Below are positions 59,401 through 64,000 of a DNA stretch of 64,000 bases, piece by piece. The notes beneath the pieces were generated by a model that was not told where the DNA came from, did not search any database, and saw only the letters and a program-made list of their open reading frames with translations. A program made the translations under genes and the position numbers. Positions within the stretch are counted from its first letter, which is position 1. Each line of letters opens with the position of its first letter. Origin of the DNA: Mytilus edulis (Eukaryota > Mollusca > Bivalvia > Mytilida > Mytilidae). The stretch is from positions 42,343,289-42,407,288 of the forward strand of contig NC_092346.1 of assembly GCF_963676685.1 (NCBI RefSeq). Reading direction: 5' to 3'.

Positions 59401-61148
59401 TATTACTATATAAAACTTCTAGAAATGAGGGGATACAGGCGGACACAAGTGGCCACAACGCAATTTCTATATAAAACTTATAAAATCTGCTGGCTACAGG
59501 TGGACACAGCTGGACACAGTGCTATTTCAATATGAAACTTCTGAATATGGGGGGCTACAGGCGGACACAAGTGGACACAACGCAATTTCTATATAAAACT
59601 TATAAAATCTGCTGGCTACAGGTGGACACAGCTGGACACAGTGCTATTTCTATATAAAACTTCTAGAAATGAGGGGCTACAGGCGGACACAAGTGGACAC
59701 AACGCAATTTCTTTATAAAACTTATAAAATCTGCTGGCTACAGGTGGACACAGCTGGACACAGTGCTATTTCTATATTAAACTTCTAGAAATGAGGGGAT
59801 ACAGACGGACACAAGTGGACACAACGCAATTTCTTTATAAAACTTATAAAATCTGCTGGCTACAGGTGGACACAGCTGGACACAATATTATTTCTATATA
59901 AAACTTCTGAATATGGGGGCTACAGGCGGACACAACTGGACACAACGTTATTTCTATATAAAACTTATAAAATCTGCTGGCTACAGGTGGACACAGCTGG
60001 ACACAGTGCTATTACTATATAATAAAACTTCTAGAAATGAGGGGATACAGGCGGACACAAGTGGCCACAACGCAATTTCTTTATAAAAACTTATAAAATC
60101 TGCTGTCTACAGGTGGACACAGCTGGACACAGTGATATTACTATATAAAACTTCTAGAAATGAGGGGATACAGGCGGACACAAGTGGACACAACGCAATT
60201 TCTTTATAAAACTTATAAAATCTGCTGGCTACAGGTGGACACAGCTGGACACAATATTATTTCTATATAAAACTTCTGAATATGGGGGCTACAGGCGGAC
60301 ACAACTGGACACAACGTTATTTCTATATAAAACTTATAAAATCTGCTGGCTACAGGTGGACACAGCTGGACACAGTGCTATTACTATATAATAAAACTTC
60401 TAGAAATGAGGGGATACAGGCGGACACAAGTGGCCACAACGCAATTTCTATATAAAACTTATAAAATCTGCTGGCTACAGGTGGACACAGCTGGACACAG
60501 TGCTATTTCAATATAAAACTTCTGAATATGGGGGGCCACAGGCGGACACAAGTGGACACAACGCAATTTCTATATAAAACTTATAAAATCTGCTGGCTAC
60601 AGATGGACACAGCTGGACACAGTGCTATTTCTATATAAAACTCTAGAAATGAGGGGATACAGGCGGACACAAGTGGACACAACGCAATTTCTTTATAAAA
60701 CTTATAAAATCTGCTGGCTACAGGTGGACACAGCTGGACACAATATTATTTCTATATAAAACTTCTGAATATGGGGCTACAGGCGGACACAACTGGACAC
60801 AACGCAATTTCTATATAAAACTTATAAAATCTGCTGGCTACAGGTGGACACAGCTGGACACAGTGCTATTTCAATATAAAACTTCTTAATATGGGGGGCT
60901 ACAGGCGGACACAAGTGGACACAACGCAATTACTATATAAAACTTCTAGAAATGAGGGGATACAGGCGGACACAAGTGGCCACAACGCAATTTCTATATA
61001 AAACTTATAAAATCTGCTGGCTACAGGTGGACACAGCTGGACACAGTGCTATTTCTATATAAAACTTTATGAAATAAGGGGATACAGGTGGACACAAGGG
61101 GACTCAACGTAATTTCTATATAAAAACTCTAAGAATCCGCTGACTGCA
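50465..61148. repeat. Satellite array, 61-bp monomers in 122-bp dimers with higher-order repeats
   Basis: Two monomer types alternate. Type A has CTACAGGTGGACACAGCTGG then ACACAGTGCT; type B has ATACAGGCGGACACAAGTGG then ACACAACGCA. Both continue ATTTCTATATAAAACTT and end in their own way (CTAGAAATGAGGGG or ATAAAATCTGCTGG). Length divided by 61 gives about 175 monomers. Sequence variants recur at fixed distances. The GTGGCCACAAC variant starts near 50803, 51654, 52505, 53358, 53970, 54580, 55552, 56405, 57017 and 57627, giving 851-bp blocks and then an exact 3047-bp period. A rare TATATAATAAAAC variant at 53931, 56978 and 60019 confirms periods of 3047 and 3041. Each monomer itself holds two GGACACA motifs 10 bp apart. 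Not coding: 61 is not a multiple of three and stops recur. Confidence 0.97.
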
Positions 61149-61585
61149 GTAAAATCATGAACATGATGCCTTCTCTGTTTTTTTTCTTTTTTTCTATGAA
61201 ACACGGGCTAAGACGGGGTTCCCAGAAAGTAGAAATCCTATTTTTAAACAAACGAAATCCTTGTCGTCATACATTCATTAAACTGTCATCACATTGAGGC
61301 ATAAAAAAAGAGGCGGAGTTCAAATCAGGGTTTAACATAAAAAAAATATCAGATTATACCATAGTCCAAGCTCCGCCTATCTACATGAAGTTGCAAGAAC
61401 AAAGTACGTAATGATTCTTTTTAATGAATTAACATAGCAATTTTTGTATTAAACCATGGTCATGGTTTCTCAGAAACAGAAATATTAAGCAGATTATTAT
61501 GTAAAACTTTATAGGAAAAATGCTGTATTATGTTACAAGTTTTAATCAGTCATGCATGAAAAGCAAGTCTGATAGTTTTTTTTTC
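61149..61585. other. Post-satellite spacer
   Basis: AT-rich, with an imperfect inverted pair AGGCGGAGTT (61311) and AGCTCCGCCT (61370) about 60 bp apart, possibly a small foldback. No gene seen. Confidence 0.4.
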
Positions 61586-62268
61586 GGTGCATTACGTGTG
61601 CGCGCATAACCATTACATTTGCGCGCAGCTTTTGCTTACAGTTACGCACATTTTTTTGACAGGTAAACTCAGGTGAAATACAAGTCATAATACTTTATTA
61701 TTTATTAATTTGTTCAATTATTTACAAGTATCAGTACCCCTTCCATTAGTCTAAGTCTCCTAAGGCACCTATTTTGAAAGAATTCAATCAATAATATTTT
61801 AGGGAAAATACAGGTCATAATACTTATTTATTTATCAATTTGTTCAATTATTTACAATTATCAGTACCCCTTCCGTTAGTTTAAGTCTCTTCTTAGGCAG
61901 GGAAAAAAGGAGATAAAGCCGCATATTTTTTTCGATTTTCATATACAATTCAACAAGTCAAAGGTGTATACAAAAGTTTAAGAAATCTGTGACAAAGCCC
62001 ATTTATCATAACTTGAACTTAAGATATATATAACGGGGTTTTAAATTGATTTTAGAATTCAATATGAACAATATATAATTTGAATTAACAAACTATTTTC
62101 AAAATTAATATAACTGATAGTCATATCTATTATTAAAATACCAATAAAGTATAGATTATTATTTTTACCTGAGATTACCTGTAAAATGAATGCGCGCAAA
62201 TGTTATCAAAAGCTGCGCGCAAACGTAAAGTATTTTAATCCCCAAATGCGCGCAAACGTAGTGCGCCC
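61586..62268. mobile_element. About 0.68 kb inverted-repeat element with GCGCGC-rich ends
   Basis: The left end GTGCATTACGTGTGCGCGCA mirrors the right end TGCGCGCAAACGTAGTGCGC. A second inverted pair, ATTTGCGCGCAGCTTTTG (left) and CAAAAGCTGCGCGCAAA (right), and then ACAGGTAAACTCAGGTGAAA against TTTTTACCTGAGATTACCTG, extend the arms to about 100 bp. Poly-T on both sides could hide the target duplication. The centre includes a direct duplication of about 122 bp (61690 and 61812). It has no coding capacity. Confidence 0.7.
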
Positions 62269-62395
62269 TTTTTTTTATCCAGTCGAAATCAAGAACATAT
62301 ATATTGTTAGATATACTGTTCCCAGTCGAAATGTATTGGGGACAGTTTAAAACTGAGAGAATCATCAATTTAAGGGCATTTAATAATTTAAATAT

Positions 62396-62545
62396 ACAAT
62401 ATTAGGTCAATGTCAGAAAAATATAAACTTTTTTGTACGAGGCTGATAAACTGGGGAAGGGCAAGGTTCTACCGAAACCTTCCCCAGTTTTGCGTCGAGT
62501 ACAAACAAAGTTTATATTTTTATGACATTGACCTAATATTGTTTT
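62396..62545. repeat. 150-bp hairpin element
   Basis: CAATATTAGGTCAATGTCA, AAAAATATAAACTTT, GTAC and AAACTGGGGAAGG at the left are all mirrored in order at the right, around a short GCAAGGTTCTACCGAAA centre. A few mismatches. MITE-like. Confidence 0.85.
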
Positions 62546-62629
62546 ATACTGCAATTTAAATTAATAAATTGATAGTTTTTTTTAAATCGTAACACAAATG
62601 TCAAACTTATTTTCATCCTTTAATTGAGG

Positions 62630-62775
62630 GGGTCCTGATCCCAAAATCCCGGGCTTAAAAACACGATATCCCGAGGTCCCGAATTAAAATAAATTTACAT
62701 CCCGACATCCCGAAATTCAAAAAAAGAATTCCCTGATCCCGCAAGTGTCAATCCCGAAATCCCGAGCTTAAATAC
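62630..62775. repeat. CCCGA-rich degenerate repeat
   Basis: About ten occurrences of ATCCCGA, TCCCGG or TCCCGC spaced 8-25 bases apart in otherwise AT-rich DNA. The pattern looks like an old minisatellite or the GC-rich core of a dispersed repeat. Confidence 0.6.
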
Positions 62776-63181
62776 ACCCGATTACGGACATATGAACATA
62801 TTCAGCTTATGCTCTTTAGCTTTTGAAATTATAAATCATAAAGCATTTAAATGAAACCGGTACATGCTGGTGTATTTCAGATACATGTTTTGTTGTAATT
62901 ATTTTTGTATTTTATCTCTTAAGTAGGAGATGCGAGTTATATTTAACAGCAACAATTCCCTTTAATTTCAGTCAATGTTAGAAATTCAGTATATGAATAG
63001 TAAATAAATTTATCGCTATTTTGTGCATTTTTCCTTTGATCTTTTTTTGTGATAATTTTCATATCATGCTTCTCGCTTGAGATGGAAAAATTATCGCTAG
63101 AAACTAAGGAGGCCACGTGGCGTTGCTAACGAAATTGACATGAAATTGACAACGTCGTCATAGGTAAAATAGCGATAAACA

Positions 63182-63283
63182 GATTATCATTGGTCATCTC
63201 AACTCGATTGCTTTTCTCACTTTCGCTGTACCAGCTCAAGCGAGAAAATCAATCTCGTTGAGATGATCAACGATAATCTATAA
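63182..63283. repeat. Inverted repeat with arms of about 37 bp
   Basis: GATTATCATTGGTCATCTCA and ACTCGATTGCTTTTCTC at the left pair with GAGAAAATCAATCTCGTT and GAGATGATCAACGATAATC at the right, with several mismatches and a 25-base centre (ACTTTCGCTGTACCAGCTCA). Probably part of a dispersed element that also covers 63060-63180, where CTCGCTTGAG and AAAATTATCGCT recur. Confidence 0.65.
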
Positions 63284-63821
63284 ATATATTGTATTTGAGT
63301 GTCACACATTGATTGATACAGTACATATATACAAATAAATTTAAGTAATATCTTTAAAATTCAATCAATGCCCAGCCAAACAGTTGACTTATGAGACACT
63401 TTAAAAACATACATGTTTACAATAAAACTGCATGTTAATTTGTTAGTTTGTATATGACTTGACCACATGTTATTTTGATTTTTGAAGATACAAATCCTTC
63501 AATTTAGTGTTAAACAACCAACTCATTAATAAAAGTTTAGTATTTACAACCGTTATTGGTATCGACTGTTAATATTAATTAGTGGCTTCTTGTGGCACAT
63601 TTCACTTTGTGTAGACCTTTCACTCCCTCTTTTGGTAGGAAGTCATGGGAATGAAATACAACTTGGGATCATTTATAAATAAAAGGAAACAATAAGCTTT
63701 CCCTTTTTGTTAAAACGGCAAATGAATTTACCACTTAAGATAATTGATTATATTCAAGTATATCAAGATTTTTTTCTATGCATACAAAATCTCCAGTTGA
63801 ATTTTACCCAAACAAATTACA
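63284..63821. other. Terminal stretch, no gene seen
   Basis: AT-rich sequence between the inverted repeat and the minisatellite. No exon recognised on either strand. Confidence 0.4.
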
Positions 63822-63905
63822 TTGTGACTTTTTTTCTTGTGACTTTTTTCCCGTTACTTTTTTCCTAGGTATTTTATGACTTTTTTCCCCGTGACTTATT
63901 TCCGT
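63822..63905 (+). repeat. Minisatellite of TGACTTTTTTCC units
   Basis: About five imperfect units of 14-20 bp of the form GTGACTTTTTTCCCG, two of them changed to GTTAC and ATGAC. Confidence 0.75.
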
Positions 63906-64000
63906 TTACCAGCACAATGACAGCACCAACCAGCATAGAATCAGGACATTTCTAAATTGAGAAAATGCACAATTTTTATAGATTGTGCAGGTTTCTCACC

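Noticed and set aside
50465-61148. CRISPR-like array
   Set aside because: The repeat has no unique spacers: every part of the unit is itself repeated. The window is animal nuclear DNA. It is a satellite.

Overview
The window looks like nuclear DNA of a marine bivalve, most likely a mussel (Mytilidae). It is AT-rich, with long introns, GT-AG splice sites and very many interspersed repeats. Several repeat types match families I know from bivalves: tRNA-derived SINEs, a pearl/HINE-like element with internal tandem repeats, and the 3' tails of abundant retroelements. One gene is a dynein-arm assembly factor, so the host is a ciliated animal. The species call rests on repeat familiarity and was not checked by a search.

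Three spliced genes can be assembled by hand. (1) Plus strand, 4524-14826: five exons with continuous phase encode a 438-residue protein with a Ser/Pro-rich N-terminus, a GRAM/PH-like core and a striking cysteine cluster; I do not recognise it. (2) Minus strand, 30720-20988: three exons encode a 960-residue kintoun (DNAAF2) orthologue. Its first intron carries a 5'-truncated retroelement with a reverse transcriptase. (3) Minus strand, 42823-33394: a series of small exons encodes a coiled-coil protein with an N-terminal SxIP motif, tentatively a small kinetochore-associated protein (KNSTRN/kinastrin-like). One exon junction is unresolved.

Most of the rest is mobile DNA. A unit of about 3.8 kb with TTAA-flanked inverted ends (35905-39705) sits in the large intron of gene 3. 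It contains a frameshifted P2X7-receptor-type cysteine-rich domain and a decayed PHD-like finger. Around 46-49 kb a 2.5 kb inverted-repeat transposon has split an older retroelement tail and left a CAG target duplication. On the minus strand, 19877-19917 has the layout of a minimal hammerhead ribozyme of the kind found in Penelope-like elements.

From about 50.46 to 61.15 kb the window is one satellite array. Two 61-bp monomer types alternate to give a 122-bp dimer. Dimers are organised into higher-order repeats of about 851 bp and 3047 bp. Past the array lie an inverted-repeat element with GCGCGC-rich ends, a long hairpin, a CCCGA-rich repeat and a small minisatellite. I saw no CRISPR array, rRNA gene, canonical tRNA gene or viral gene.
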